A DNA stretch of 64,000 nt from CALDTK01 sp965213735 (GTDB taxonomy: Bacteria; Bacteroidota; Bacteroidia; Chitinophagales; Saprospiraceae), in NCBI GenBank assembly GCA_965213735.1, contig CBDCAB010000006.1, forward strand, positions 558,001-622,000. The letters are read 5' to 3'. The notes beneath the pieces were generated by a model. That model did not search any database and was not told where the DNA came from. It worked only from the letters and a program-made list of their open reading frames with translations. Made by a program: the position numbers and the translations under genes. Shown here piece by piece: positions 32,487 to 40,983 of this stretch (its first letter is position 1; each line of letters opens with the position of its first letter).

Positions 32487-33800
32487 CTAGTCGCAGTTCA
32501 TATCTGCACGGCTGAGGGCATCAGCATTAGGAAAACACAAGCCGCTAGGCAAGGCATCGGGCGTGTAGCGATGCACATCCGGATCGTAGAGACCTTCTTC
32601 AAGAAACGTGACGAGATCATCGCGCTGCTGCTCGCTGAGGTGCAAGGGCACAAACTGATCGGAGAGCCGCTCGGCGGGAACGCGCGCATTTTCCGGCTGA
32701 GCAGCAGCTTTATAGTCCACTACTTCACGTAGGCTGCGCAAGCTGGCACCATGTCCATAAAAGCGACTGTCGGTGAGGTTGTAGAGCTGCGGCGTTTTGA
32801 ATGCAAACATTTCGTCGCTGCGCATAGTAAAGCCACCGCGACCTTTGTGTGCTGCCTGGTTGTCGGTGACGCCAAAAACAGCATCTGGACCATCGTGCAG
32901 GTCGCTCATGCCAAGTGCATGAAAGCTCGTGGACGCAAGCGAGGGGCCGTTGTGACAGCTCGCGCAAGCGCCATCGCCAAAGAACACGATTGCACCCTGT
33001 TTGGCAGCAGGCGAGAGTGCATCTTTGCGGCCTGCTAGCCAGTCCTGAAAGGGCGCGCGATTGGCGAGTACGGTGCGCTCGTAGGCTGCAATAGCAAGGC
33101 CTGCGGTAGTACGCGTATAGCGCTCAGCAGCAGGCACATCAGCGAAAGCTTCGTCGAAGTAGTCGCGGTACCCAAACTGGTCGAGCAGCGTGCTGTCGAT
33201 GTGCAGGCGGTGCACTTCGAGTCCGGCTATTGCTTGGGTTTCCAGTCCCTCGAAGCCCAGTGCGTTGGTAGCTTTGGGTGTGCCTGTGGTCCACTGGCTT
33301 TCGGTGCCGGTATTGAGGTCTGTTGCGCCGAATTGCCCGTTCCAGAGCGTCACCTTTTGGTAGCCACTGTTGAGGATGCTGGGTGTGCGAATAGGCTGCA
33401 CGTCGAGGTCGGCAATGGCAATGTTGGCGGCACGGGTTCTGCCTTCTCCGCTTGCGCCAAAACCAATCCCCCCTTCACCTAACCCTTGCACGCGATTGGC
33501 TTGAAATCCAGCGGCTGCGTGATGACAGCTGGCACAAGAAAATGTGTTGTCGGTACCGAGGGCTGTCTCGTGAAACAGCAGTTTGCCGAGGGCTATTTTT
33601 TGTGACGTGAGTGGATTGTTAGGATCTTGCGGTATGCGCTCGTAGTCGTCGCTGTCTGGTAGGCGATAAGCATCAATGTCTCCGATCAGCTGTTCGAGTT
33701 CAACGTCGAGGGCTGCGTGGTTGGGTGCGTCATCTGAGGCGCAGGCGGCGCTCAATGCGACGGTCAAGATTATGCAGAGGTAGCGGGTGTGCGTGTTCAT
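32487..33800 (-). CDS. Dihaem cytochrome c peroxidase-like lipoprotein
   Basis: This 437-aa protein has a lipoprotein signal (lipobox SAAC, then ASDDAPN) and two c-type haem motifs, CASCHHAAAG near residue 90 and CASCHNGPS near residue 280. The layout matches the CcpA/MauG family, which reduces peroxide or oxidises protein targets in the periplasm. Internal sequence (LLFHETALGTDNTFSCASC, TRAANIAIADLDVQPIRTPSILN) is typical of the Bacteroidota subgroup. It lies upstream of miaB in the same direction with a 36-base gap. Confidence 0.85.
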   Translation of the reverse strand: MNTHTRYLCIILTVALSAACASDDAPNHAALDVELEQLIGDIDAYRLPDSDDYERIPQDPNNPLTSQKIALGKLLFHETALGTDNTFSCASCHHAAAGFQANRVQGLGEGGIGFGASGEGRTRAANIAIADLDVQPIRTPSILNSGYQKVTLWNGQFGATDLNTGTESQWTTGTPKATNALGFEGLETQAIAGLEVHRLHIDSTLLDQFGYRDYFDEAFADVPAAERYTRTTAGLAIAAYERTVLANRAPFQDWLAGRKDALSPAAKQGAIVFFGDGACASCHNGPSLASTSFHALGMSDLHDGPDAVFGVTDNQAAHKGRGGFTMRSDEMFAFKTPQLYNLTDSRFYGHGASLRSLREVVDYKAAAQPENARVPAERLSDQFVPLHLSEQQRDDLVTFLEEGLYDPDVHRYTPDALPSGLCFPNADALSRADMNCD

Positions 33801-33842
33801 GCACGAGCACCTGTTCTAAAATCTTGCCAAGGCAGCTTTAGC

Positions 33843-34493
33843 TTAGGCTTCGTGTAGTGTCACGGAGTAGTGCGGTGGGTTGCTGTCGAGTTGTTCTTCT
33901 CCCGGGTATGCTTTCGCCAAAACCAGCCACAGCTGTCGGTAAGCGTCATCAAATTCCGCAGCGCGGAAAGCTAGTTTGACTCGAACATCGGTGGTCATTT
34001 CCTGTGAAACCACGGTCCAATCATCGGACTTGATGGCGTTCATAAGATCGGCAAGTTGAGGGTAGCCGGTTTGGATGGTGAGCGTGCGCTGCAGAATGCG
34101 TTGCTCAATAGTGGCTGCGCGCAGGGCTTCGGCAGCGGCCTCGCGGTAGGCTTCGATGAGGCCTGACATGCCGAGCTTGGTGCCGCCGAAATAGCGTACC
34201 ACCACCACCAGCACATTGGTCAGGCCGAAGGAATCGAGCTGACCGAGAATGGGTTTGCCGGCAGAATTATTGGGTTCGCCGTCGTCGTTTGCTCGCCAGC
34301 GGTTCTCGGTGAGTCCGATGCGATAGGCGTAGCAGAAGTGTCGCGCTTTGTGGTGGGCGTCTTGTAGGGTTTTGACGAAAGTGGCAACTTCCTCCTCATC
34401 CTCCACGGGATGGGCAAACGCATAAAACTTGGAACCTTTGGCTTTGAAAATGCCTTCGCTGTCAGCGACGATGGTGTTGTAGGTATCCTTCAT
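33843..34493 (-). CDS. YigZ/IMPACT family protein
   Basis: This 216-aa protein has the N-terminal YigZ/IMPACT domain: SKFYAFAHPVEDEEEVATFVKTLQDAHHKARHFCYAYRI, then DDGEPNNSAGKPILGQL and LVVVVRYFGGTKLG. The family is implicated in translation stress control, and its exact activity is not settled. The C-terminal 80 residues match the second IMPACT domain. Its start overlaps the stop of the EamA gene as TGATG, indicating coupling. Confidence 0.85.
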   Translation of the reverse strand: MKDTYNTIVADSEGIFKAKGSKFYAFAHPVEDEEEVATFVKTLQDAHHKARHFCYAYRIGLTENRWRANDDGEPNNSAGKPILGQLDSFGLTNVLVVVVRYFGGTKLGMSGLIEAYREAAAEALRAATIEQRILQRTLTIQTGYPQLADLMNAIKSDDWTVVSQEMTTDVRVKLAFRAAEFDDAYRQLWLVLAKAYPGEEQLDSNPPHYSVTLHEA

Positions 34494-35359
34494 CAGCTAC
34501 TACGGCCTGTGATCAGTGCGATGGCGATGACTGCGAGACCTACTCCTGTCCATTGTTTTGGCGAAAGCTGCTCCTTAAATAGCACGAGGGCGGCAACTGC
34601 ACTAAGTACGATGGTTGCGACATTGAGGATTGGGAATACGGTGGCTGCTTTGAGACCATCGCCGAGTGCGAGCAAGATGAGGTGGATGGAGAAGAAATTT
34701 GGGATGCCAAGGGCTATGCCGCCGAGAAAATCACGCCTGGTGAAGCGCGGGCTGCCATCGCTGGGCGGACGGAGGAGAGCGTAAATGAGCCCGAGAATGC
34801 CTGCCCACAGGAACAAGGTGACGGTGAATGAGACATCGGCCTCGGCAGAAAATGTACGTTGTGCAACGGTGAGCAGCGACTCGATAGCGCCAGCCACGAC
34901 GAACACGCCGAGCGGCAATAACCAGACGCTGCGGCTGCTGGTGGCTGTGGGTTGAAAGCGCACGCTCAGCACCACGGCGACGAGGCCGATAGCGATACCT
35001 AGACCTTGCCAGAGGCCGATAGACTCTTTGTAGAAAAGGACTGCAAATGCGACGCTGAGCAGGAGGGAAATTCGCTGCACCACGCTGGTAATAGCTATGC
35101 CTGCACGCTGTATGCAGAGCGCATTGAGGTTGAAGCCGCCGATAAACAAGAAGCCGAGCACCCCGGCAAGCGGGAGCCAATCGGCGTGATATATCGCCGA
35201 GCTGAAGGGAAAGCTACCTTGAAATGCTATACCGCAGGCTACACAGACAAAATAATTGACGACGATGGCGGGCAGGTTGCGCACTCCATACAGCTGAAAG
35301 GCCTTAAAGAAGAGCGAGATAAGCGTCGAGACCAGGATACAGAAGAGCAGGGCTATCAC
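34493..35359 (-). CDS. EamA-family (DMT superfamily) transporter
   Basis: I place the start at GTG 35359 (VIALLFCILVSTLISLFFKAFQ). The longer frame to 35551 adds 64 residues of non-membrane sequence and overlaps the divergent DUF1599 promoter. The 288-aa product has about ten membrane spans in two EamA halves, with HADWLPLAGVLGFLFIGGFN and FKEQLSPKQWTGVGLAVIAIALI typical of drug/metabolite exporters. Its substrate is unknown. It overlaps the YigZ-family gene downstream. Confidence 0.8.
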   Translation of the reverse strand: MIALLFCILVSTLISLFFKAFQLYGVRNLPAIVVNYFVCVACGIAFQGSFPFSSAIYHADWLPLAGVLGFLFIGGFNLNALCIQRAGIAITSVVQRISLLLSVAFAVLFYKESIGLWQGLGIAIGLVAVVLSVRFQPTATSSRSVWLLPLGVFVVAGAIESLLTVAQRTFSAEADVSFTVTLFLWAGILGLIYALLRPPSDGSPRFTRRDFLGGIALGIPNFFSIHLILLALGDGLKAATVFPILNVATIVLSAVAALVLFKEQLSPKQWTGVGLAVIAIALITGRSS

Positions 35360-35401
35360 GGGTGGCAAGATGCTGCACAGGGAATTGGGCCTGATGACAA
35401 T

Positions 35402-35435
35402 TTGTGGTCGGGTAGGGCGGATTCGGCTAAGTTTG
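35402..35435 (+). promoter_or_regulatory. Promoter of DUF1599 gene (TTG N23 TAAGTTTG)
   Basis: TTG at 35402-35404 and TAAGTTTG at 35428-35435 match the Bacteroidota -33/-7 pattern with a 23-base spacer. The -7 element ends 4 bases before the ATG, giving a nearly leaderless transcript. Confidence 0.6.
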
Positions 35436-35439
35436 GCCC

Positions 35440-35985
35440 ATGGCAGACACCCTCGTGCAGTATCAGCAGGCGCTGAGCAGGTGCCGTGAAGTTTTTGTGC
35501 AGAAGATGCGCGATTACGGTACGTCGTGGCGCATAATGCGGCTTCCTTCACTTACTGATCAACTTTATATTAAAGCTAAGCGCATTCGGCAGCTCGATCA
35601 GACGGGAGAGAATAGAGTGGGGGAGGGTATAGAGCCAGAGTTTGTGGCGCTGGTTAATTATGCATATTTAGCTTTAATTCAGGAGCGACTAGGTACGGAT
35701 GGCGAGGTAGATTTGGCGTATGATTTGGCCATGCAGTATTATGATGCTGCTGCTTTAGAAACGCAGGCGCTAATGGAGGCGAAGAATCATGATTATGGTG
35801 AGGCGTGGCGAGATATGCGGGTGAGTTCTTTGACGGATTTAATTTTGATGAAGTTGCATAGAATTAAGCAGATTGAGGATAATGCTGGGGCTACGGAGGT
35901 AAGTGAGGGTGTACGTGGGGGGTATTCAGATATTGCTAATTACGCGTTGTTTGGGTTGATTAAATTGGATGGGGGTAGTGCCTAA
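35440..35985 (+). CDS. DUF1599 family protein, two internal repeats
   Basis: This 181-aa protein has two copies of the DUF1599 motif: RDYGTSWRIMRLPSLTDQLYIKAKRIRQL (residues 26-54) and HDYGEAWRDMRVSSLTDLILMKLHRIKQI (about 117-145). The repeats likely form a symmetrical helical fold. The family is widespread in Bacteroidota and its function is not known. It is transcribed divergently from the EamA gene. Codon use shifts to a more AT-rich style in its last third. Confidence 0.85.
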   Translation: MADTLVQYQQALSRCREVFVQKMRDYGTSWRIMRLPSLTDQLYIKAKRIRQLDQTGENRVGEGIEPEFVALVNYAYLALIQERLGTDGEVDLAYDLAMQYYDAAALETQALMEAKNHDYGEAWRDMRVSSLTDLILMKLHRIKQIEDNAGATEVSEGVRGGYSDIANYALFGLIKLDGGSA

Positions 35986-36011
35986 AGACCCTAGCCTGAC
36001 CACACCTAGCG

Positions 36012-36053
36012 CCCAGCACCCAGCACCCAGCACCCAGCACCCAGCACCCAGCA
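36012..36053 (+). repeat. Heptad array CCCAGCA, 6 units
   Basis: Six exact consecutive CCCAGCA units end in CCTA. The array follows the DUF1599 stop by 26 bases. It has the complementary sense to the TAGGTGC array at 27806. The 36054-36142 stretch between this and the next array holds no gene. Confidence 0.8.
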
Positions 36054-36142
36054 CCTATTACGCCCCCAGCCCGTCTGCCCACTGCGTGGTCAAACAAACC
36101 GGCCGAACACATGGTGGACCTAACCGGCCCACTGACCTAGCA

Positions 36143-36198
36143 CCCAGCCCCCAGCCCCCAGCCCCCAGCACCCAGCACCCAGCGCCTAGCCCCCAGCA
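36143..36198 (+). repeat. Diverged heptad array, 8 units
   Basis: Eight consecutive 7-base units: CCCAGCC three times, CCCAGCA twice, CCCAGCG, CCTAGCC, CCCAGCA, then CCTA. They are separated from the previous array by about 90 bases containing ACCGGCC twice. Confidence 0.75.
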
Positions 36199-36261
36199 CC
36201 TAATGTGCGTTGGGGGGAACCCTTCAGCCGAGGCACAAAAGCTCTAGGCGAGCAATTTGTG

Positions 36262-36346
36262 TGTATTAGCGGGGTACGGTAGCCGCTGAGGCTCTGAAAA
36301 GGCTAGAGCCTTTAGCCTTAAGTTGGCCTGCAGCGGCGGGTTATAT
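36262..36346 (-). other. attC-like site A, after the glyoxalase gene
   Basis: On the minus strand, ATAACCCGCCGCTGCAGGCC starts at the gene's stop codon. The left arm CCGCTGCAGGC pairs with the right arm GCCTCAGCGG (36283-36292) apart from one extra base, the bulged base typical of attC. An inner AAGGCT/AGCCTT stem and the end box GCTAATA (degenerate) complete the site. Confidence 0.55.
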
Positions 36347-36778
36347 TGACCCTGGTGAATTGCCCTCCCCGATATACCCTGCTTCATAACCCGAAGCTGG
36401 AGGAATTGGCGTAACCACGTCAATAAGGATTCCATTCGGATCCTCTGCTATGAAGTGACGCTGACCGTGTGGCTCATCGCGAAGCGGGACGTGAATTGCC
36501 AACTCAGCCGCTTTAAACGCTGCGTGAACTGCGTCCACAGCTTCGACTTCGATAGTCAGAATGACGCCCGCCGCTGTGGAAGAGCGCCACTGCTCGGGGA
36601 CGGTAGCATGGTCGGGGACAATAAACGCAAGTTCAAACGACTGCTCACCTCGAGCACGGAGACTGAGGTACCATTCCGCTTCAAATACGATTTCAAAAGG
36701 GAGATGCGTCGTGTAAAACAGACGGGCTGCTTCCAAGTCACTCACGGTCAGCAGGGGATACATGCTTGTGATCTTCAA
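36341..36778 (-). CDS. VOC (glyoxalase/bleomycin-resistance-like) family protein
   Basis: This 145-aa protein fits the VOC fold: MYPLLTVSDLEAARLFYTTHLPFEIVFE at the start and a second beta-alpha unit ending GQRHFIAEDPNGILIDVV. Typical metal-binding His/Glu positions are only partly present, so it may be a binding protein rather than a glyoxalase. It is the first gene of the co-oriented island, and its stop codon lies in an attC-like site. Its last 10 residues (YIGEGNSPGSI) depart from the family. Confidence 0.75.
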   Translation of the reverse strand: MKITSMYPLLTVSDLEAARLFYTTHLPFEIVFEAEWYLSLRARGEQSFELAFIVPDHATVPEQWRSSTAAGVILTIEVEAVDAVHAAFKAAELAIHVPLRDEPHGQRHFIAEDPNGILIDVVTPIPPASGYEAGYIGEGNSPGSI

Positions 36779-36805
36779 AGTCTTGTCGGGTCTTAGTTGC
36801 TGGAC

Positions 36806-36885
36806 ATTTTGACACCGGGCCGCTCACCCGCGCAGGGCGAGGCAAGGTATAGCCTGAAGTTCGGACGAGGTGAAGCTATGTCAAT
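36806..36885 (-). other. attC-like site D, after the parE remnant
   Basis: The outer boxes TTGACA (36879-36884 on the minus strand) and TGTCAA (36809-36814) are perfectly complementary. The inner arms GC-T-TCACC and GGTGAGC pair with one bulged T. The right half reads GGGTGAGCGGCCCGGTGTCAAA, sharing TGAGCGGCC with site F. Confidence 0.55.
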
Positions 36886-37305
36886 CCACCTCCGTGGTGT
36901 TCTGCTGATACTGGAGGCTGCCGTCGACCCTCACAAGGGCCGTGCACTCCAGCTCTGCTAGCGATAAAAACGCTTCAATCTTGATCCTGCGCCAGTCCCT
37001 GTCTCGGACCGTCCGCACATCGTGATGAGGAAAGCCTGGTTTCAGCTTTTGCGCCGGCAGACACTCATGGAGCAGGGCACCCACGACATAGATGATCCTG
37101 TACTGCCGGTAGATCAGCTCTCGAAAAGACTCGTCACCTATCTCGGGCACGATACGACCGGCGCGTGGAAAATTGCTTGACCGAGCAGCCGCCTCAAAAG
37201 CTCCCGCTATAAAACGTGGAGCGAAGTCCGGGGCAACCTCCTCATAATTTGCCTCAATCGCTTAGAGATTGCGCAATGCCTGGAGCCCCAGACGACTCTA
37301 TTCAC
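36881..37305 (-). pseudogene. ParE/RelE-type toxin, broken by frameshift and stop
   Basis: The reading frame contains a clear ParE-type segment: AIEANYEEVAPDFAPRFIAG, then NFPRAGRIVPEIGDESFRELIYRQYRIIYVV. A GTG at 37305, overlapping the antitoxin stop, would start VNRVVWGS, but a one-base frameshift follows, then a TAA just before the AIEAN segment. Repairing these yields a normal ParE start (QALRNL). The toxin is therefore inactive as it stands. The C-terminal sequence after IIYVV also departs from the family. Sequencing error is the main alternative. Confidence 0.65.
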
Positions 37306-37504
37306 AATTCCATGAGCGCTTCTGACGCGGCTTACGGAACTCCGCTTTGGCCTTTGGCTGGGGTACACCATGTCCCTCCTGAGCGAAACCCATGTTCACC
37401 TTGCGAATCAGAATGAAACGTTCAATTACGTCATCGAGCGAGGTGCCCTCCGGGAGCGATTGGACAAGGTGCACGATTTCTCCTTTGGACTGAACAGCAG
37501 GCAT
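37298..37504 (-). CDS. Antitoxin of a ParDE-like module
   Basis: This 68-aa protein resembles small antitoxins upstream of ParE/RelE toxins: LVQSLPEGTSLDDVIERFILIRKVNMGFAQE at residues 14-44, then a basic C-terminus (KAKAEFRKPRQKRSW). Its stop overlaps the toxin's GTG start. It would bind and neutralise the toxin and repress the operon, but the toxin looks dead, so it may be a relic. The flanking 37505-37678 gap holds no gene. Confidence 0.55.
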   Translation of the reverse strand: MPAVQSKGEIVHLVQSLPEGTSLDDVIERFILIRKVNMGFAQEGHGVPQPKAKAEFRKPRQKRSWNCE

Positions 37505-37678
37505 GGCTGAGACAATTTAGTTGCTGAACGCATTGCGAAGAGTTAAGTTGCGCTAGCGGTACAATAACCAAATTATAATAGGCATTTCACTTGCAAGATA
37601 CAAATTCTGTTTTGAGCCAGGCCATGGTTAAGCAAAATTTTTGCATCCAACATATTATAAAACATTCTCGCTTATATC

Positions 37679-38436
37679 TCACCCTAGCGAAGCTGCAAGT
37701 ATTATGAAGATACAGAAACCAACAGCGGCAAGAAGTCCGCTAAAGCTGGGGCTTTTATGAGAGGCCTCCGGGAGCATTGCTTCGGTGATCATCGCGAGTA
37801 AACCCCCGCCGCGCTAGCCTCTACCCAAGGTACCAAAGCTTCACCTCCCGAACCGAGAAGAGCCGCACTCCCGACAGTGACGACCACGACTGCCGCCGCA
37901 ACGCCACCCCAAAGAAGGAAAATAAATTTCTTGGAGCGATCGGCGTCGTTGAGTCCCGACGTGCTGGACACCGCCTGCGAGAGATTGCCGAATCCAAGAG
38001 CGGCGGCGATTGCGTAGCCGCTCTCGCCTGCCGCTAGGGTCACACCGAGTACCAGTGCTTCAGGTAGAGCGTCCATCACGGTGCCGATAGCAATTGCCTT
38101 TCCACTTCCAGGTTCGTCGTCTTCCCCCGGCTGGGCTACACACTCGCCGCAGCGCTTCCGATGACGCGCTCCACGTTTCGAAACGATGTAGTTGACTCCG
38201 CTGAAAAGCGCGGCCGAACTCAGCAAGACCAAAATCGTAGAGATAGGACCGATCCCATCTAGCGCTTTGGCAGAAAGGTCAATCGTCACAACCCCAACGA
38301 GAAGACCTCCGCCCAAAGACATAACAGAAGCTATCGTATGGTGCTCAAACTCTACCTTATAAGCTAGGAGTGCACCGAGAAGAAAGCATAGGCCCACCAA
38401 CGTGCTGAGGATTAATGGGGGGACGATGGCTTCCAT
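37679..38436 (-). pseudogene. ZIP-family metal transporter with late frameshift
   Basis: The first 205 residues are a ZIP transporter: ASVMSLGGGLLVGVVTIDLSA, then a Cys/charged loop, and the signature AIAIGTVMDALPEALVLGVTLA. At the end, after EASAAGV, a one-base deletion diverts the frame and it stops at 37789. In the other frame the sequence continues LLAMITEAMLPEASHKSPSF, matching the expected ZIP C-terminal helix, to a stop at 37679. The family imports or exports Zn, Fe or Mn. Its frameshift fits the general decay of the island; a sequencing error is possible. Confidence 0.65.
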
Positions 38437-38678
38437 AAATTTTCGCTAAAGATTAAGGCGAATCACTCAGTCTCTGTGAAGACCTCGGCATCGTCGCTCA
38501 CCCGAGGAAGCTTTCATTGAAATTAAGCGTCAGGGATTTTCTTGGGGAAGGCACAGCGTCCCAGAGTGATGTCTTAAACAATCACCACACTCAAATCTAA
38601 TCAAATCTATCGAGCTTACACTACTGGAGCTTCGAAACACCTGAGGCTACCCATGTGCTAGTTGCTAATCGCCGTCGC

Positions 38679-38760
38679 GTTCGCTCAACTGTCAGTCGAC
38701 AAGTTCAAATTATCGACGAATTAGTCACACTTCCTTATCCTATTGCGCAGCGTCATACGT
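38679..38760 (-). other. attC-like site G (weak), after DUF5615
   Basis: On the minus strand the left half reads GTATGACGCTGCG and the right half GTTGAGCGAACGCG. It shares GTATGAC with site B and TGAGCG with sites C, D and F. Pairing beyond CGCT/AGCG is poor. The rest of 38437-38790 shows no gene. Confidence 0.25.
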
Positions 38761-38790
38761 CGGCTCCAGCTCTCCTATCACACTGTACGA

Positions 38791-38991
38791 CTATAGCTCG
38801 ACGCGAGCGATGAAAAAGCTTCGCCCCGGGCCATTGGATATTGAGATTCCGGACCGGTTAGCCGCCTTTTCCTCATCGTCGGCGCCAAGCTTCCCCGCTT
38901 CTGTCAAGGTAAGCATATCAATGCCGCGCCGACGCAGACCTTTTGCGATAGCATCGGCGATGTTCTCGTCGAAATAGTACCTGATCTTCAC
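38791..38991 (-). pseudogene. DUF5615 toxin (PIN-like), 3' part lost
   Basis: The first 42 residues match DUF5615 toxins: KIRYYFDENIADAIAKGLRRRGIDMLTLTEAGKLGADDEE, with the conserved Asp-Glu-Asn and Asp-Glu positions. After this the sequence no longer follows the family, which normally continues through an LVTxDxDF motif to about 110 aa; here it stops at 66 aa. So the nuclease core is incomplete. Its start overlaps the antitoxin stop by four bases. Confidence 0.65.
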
Positions 38992-39296
38992 GCAGCTCTT
39001 GGCAGCTTCTGCTCGTGAATTAACGGCCTTTGGCGCCGGAGTTCTTCCACAAACGCTTGGCTCACTTCAATAAACCAATCGATTGCTTCGCGGTGAGAAA
39101 AATGATAAGCTAGTGCCGCATATATGTCAGCCATGTTGAGACTATACTCGTTAGCGATCTCATCAGCGCTCCAGCCGAGCCGCTCGTGCCAGATTGCAAC
39201 ATTTTGCACTGTGATGCGATGGCCCTCAATACGCGGCTTGCCTCCGCGGACACCGGGGGTTTGTACAATGTGTTGATCAAGCATTTTTGAAGTCAT
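38988..39296 (-). CDS. DUF433 antitoxin
   Basis: This 102-aa protein matches DUF433: IVQTPGVRGGKPRIEGHRITVQNVAIWHERLGWSADEIANEYSLNMADIYAALAYHFSHREAID. DUF433 proteins pair with DUF5615 toxins in type II systems. It overlaps the toxin gene as ATGA, the standard layout. It is intact while the toxin is not, which fits toxin decay with antitoxin retention. Confidence 0.85.
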   Translation of the reverse strand: MTSKMLDQHIVQTPGVRGGKPRIEGHRITVQNVAIWHERLGWSADEIANEYSLNMADIYAALAYHFSHREAIDWFIEVSQAFVEELRRQRPLIHEQKLPRAA

Positions 39297-39373
39297 AACG
39301 TGCAGCCTGGTGATAAGAAATTGGTGTTTTAAACCCGCAAGCAGGTTTCAGGGCTAAATCGTATTTTATAGTA

Positions 39374-39392
39374 GATGGCCGCTCAGCCGCAC
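39374..39392 (-). other. attC-like half-site F
   Basis: The minus strand reads GTGCGGCTGAGCGGCCATC, sharing CTGAGCGGCC with the right half of sites C and D. The matching left half is unclear; GCCGCAC upstream near the kelch stop could pair with GTGCGGC. The 39297-39531 gap holds no convincing gene. Confidence 0.35.
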
Positions 39393-39531
39393 AGAATCTA
39401 CGGCAGAATGTGCCCGGCTCCACCTGGGGCGGCAGGTCAAACCTTGCTGGGTACAGCGCGATCGAAAGCGGCATACCTAGTTGATATGAGGAAGAAAAGA
39501 CTGCAGTGGCGCGTGCGGCGGGTACTCTGCT

Positions 39532-40495
39532 TCATGTACTTGATGTATCAACAGGAGGGGTCCATAGATGAACAGATGGTGTAAGCGCGAACACTGTGGA
39601 AAGGCCTGGTCGGGTACCGCCGCCAAGAAGGACGATCCCAGTTGACGTCGTCACCGCAGCCCCACCGTGTCGCGCCATAGGGAGCTGGAGTGGTGGGAGC
39701 CATGTCTCCGAGTGGAGGTCGAACACATCGTGGCGATCCAGCACTTTGTTGGGTGAGAATGTCTCGCCGCCAAAGACATGAATTTGGTTATTCCAGAGGG
39801 CTGCCGCGAGACCGCCCCGGCCTTCGGGCAGCGGCGGGGCCTCACGCCATTGATTTATCTCAGTGTCAAATACCTCTACACGGTCGATCTTATCCGAGCG
39901 TCGCACTCCGGCCCCCGAGGACCCAAATTTCGTTTTCTACTACGACAGCCGCGGCCGAGTGCCGGGGTGTCGGAATGGGACAGCGGGGGCTCCATGCGCC
40001 CGATGTAGACTCGAAAGCCCACACCGCACCGGAGTCGCCTTCGGGAGTTCCCCCCCCGATGAGGTAGAGAGAATCTTGAGTTGCGACGAGAAGGTGCTCC
40101 CCAATAGGTTCGGGTAATGTCGCCACGTGCTCCCAGCGATCCGGCCCCAAGCGCCAGAGCGCCGGATCTGGATCGTGTCGGAACCTGAGCGAGGTGTAGC
40201 CGCCCGCTGCGTAAACTGTGCCGCCCACTGCTGCCAATCCGACGTGGTGGAGCGGGCGGGGCAGATCGGGGCAGGAACGCCACGCGTGGGCCCCTTCATC
40301 AAGCACTTCGCAGGAGCAAAGCGTCCGCAGGAAGCCAACACCACCTACAGTGTAAATTCCTCCATCTGTCTGAGTGGCATAAATCTCTGAGCGCGCGGTG
40401 CGAATCTCAGGAAGGGCTTCCCACCCATTAGAGAGTGGCGGAGAACCGCAGCCGCTCCACGCCCAAGCCGCTAGCAGCCCCACGAGAAGTGGCAT
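39532..40495 (-). pseudogene. Kelch-repeat lipoprotein, frameshifted
   Basis: The first part starts with a lipoprotein signal (MPLLVGLLAAWAWSGCG, lipobox SGC) and has kelch repeats: GGIYTVGGVGF, GTVYAAGGYTSL, DSLYLIGGGTPEG and NEIWVLGG. The frame then ends at 39890, but in another frame the protein continues DKIDRVEVFDTEINQWREAPPLP, NQIHVFGGETFSP and TGIVLLGGGTRPG. The shift lies at a run of G near 39915, where slippage is plausible. Joined, it would be a complete six-repeat kelch lipoprotein of about 320 aa. Function unknown. Confidence 0.65.
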
Positions 40496-40638
40496 TCCTG
40501 GAGTGGGGCTTGCATATGCGAGGTTTGTCGCGCTCGACCAGAGGGTGTTGAAAATGGATGGTTCAAACAGCAAAGTGGGAATTAGTTGTAAGCAGATACG
40601 GTTCAGCGACGCGATACATTATGGAAATTTGCGGTAAA

Positions 40639-40983
40639 CTACGGAGACCTGGACTTCAAGTTAATTTCTCGGTTCGCCCCGGCCGAAGCCTGCGTGCAGC
40701 GCCTGCTAATGTGTGCCTCTCCCGCATGGACCGGCACCACCGTCGTCAGTCCGTTTTCATGAAGTAGAAAATGGTGACTTTCCTTCACGTGCATCACCTC
40801 GAAGCCGGCCTTTCGCAAAGTCTTGATGACCTCCTTGTCAGTAAGACTTGGCAGCTTCGTCATCCCAGAACGACACACCTTCTGCACACCGACAATATCC
40901 AATGGTTCGCTTTCCTCTCGCTGCACGTCGAGGCACAATTCTATGGTCTCACGAATGCGTTTCATGAGCGCGTCCAGCGACTA
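40639..40983 (-). pseudogene. HicB fragment fused to a degenerate HicA
   Basis: The frame opens after a TAG with SLDALMKRIRETIELCLDVQ, the C-terminal helix of HicB, then PLDIVGVQKV. It runs on in frame into HicA (MTKLPSLTDKEVIKTLRKAGFEVMHVKESHHFLLH, with the SHH RNA-binding His, then TTVVPVHAGE), but the last 20 residues do not follow the family. HicB lacks its N-terminal sensor domain. The HicA dsRBD-like core may still fold, yet the unit is probably a dead toxin-antitoxin relic. The 40984-41249 gap shows no gene. Confidence 0.6.

Noticed and set aside
36012..36198. Heptad arrays as coding repeats
   Set aside because: A period of 7 is not a multiple of 3, so frames rotate and no long repeat protein results.
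39277..39474. 65-aa minus frame between DUF433 and kelch
   Set aside because: It has no family, includes the attC-like half-site, and starts in a spacer.
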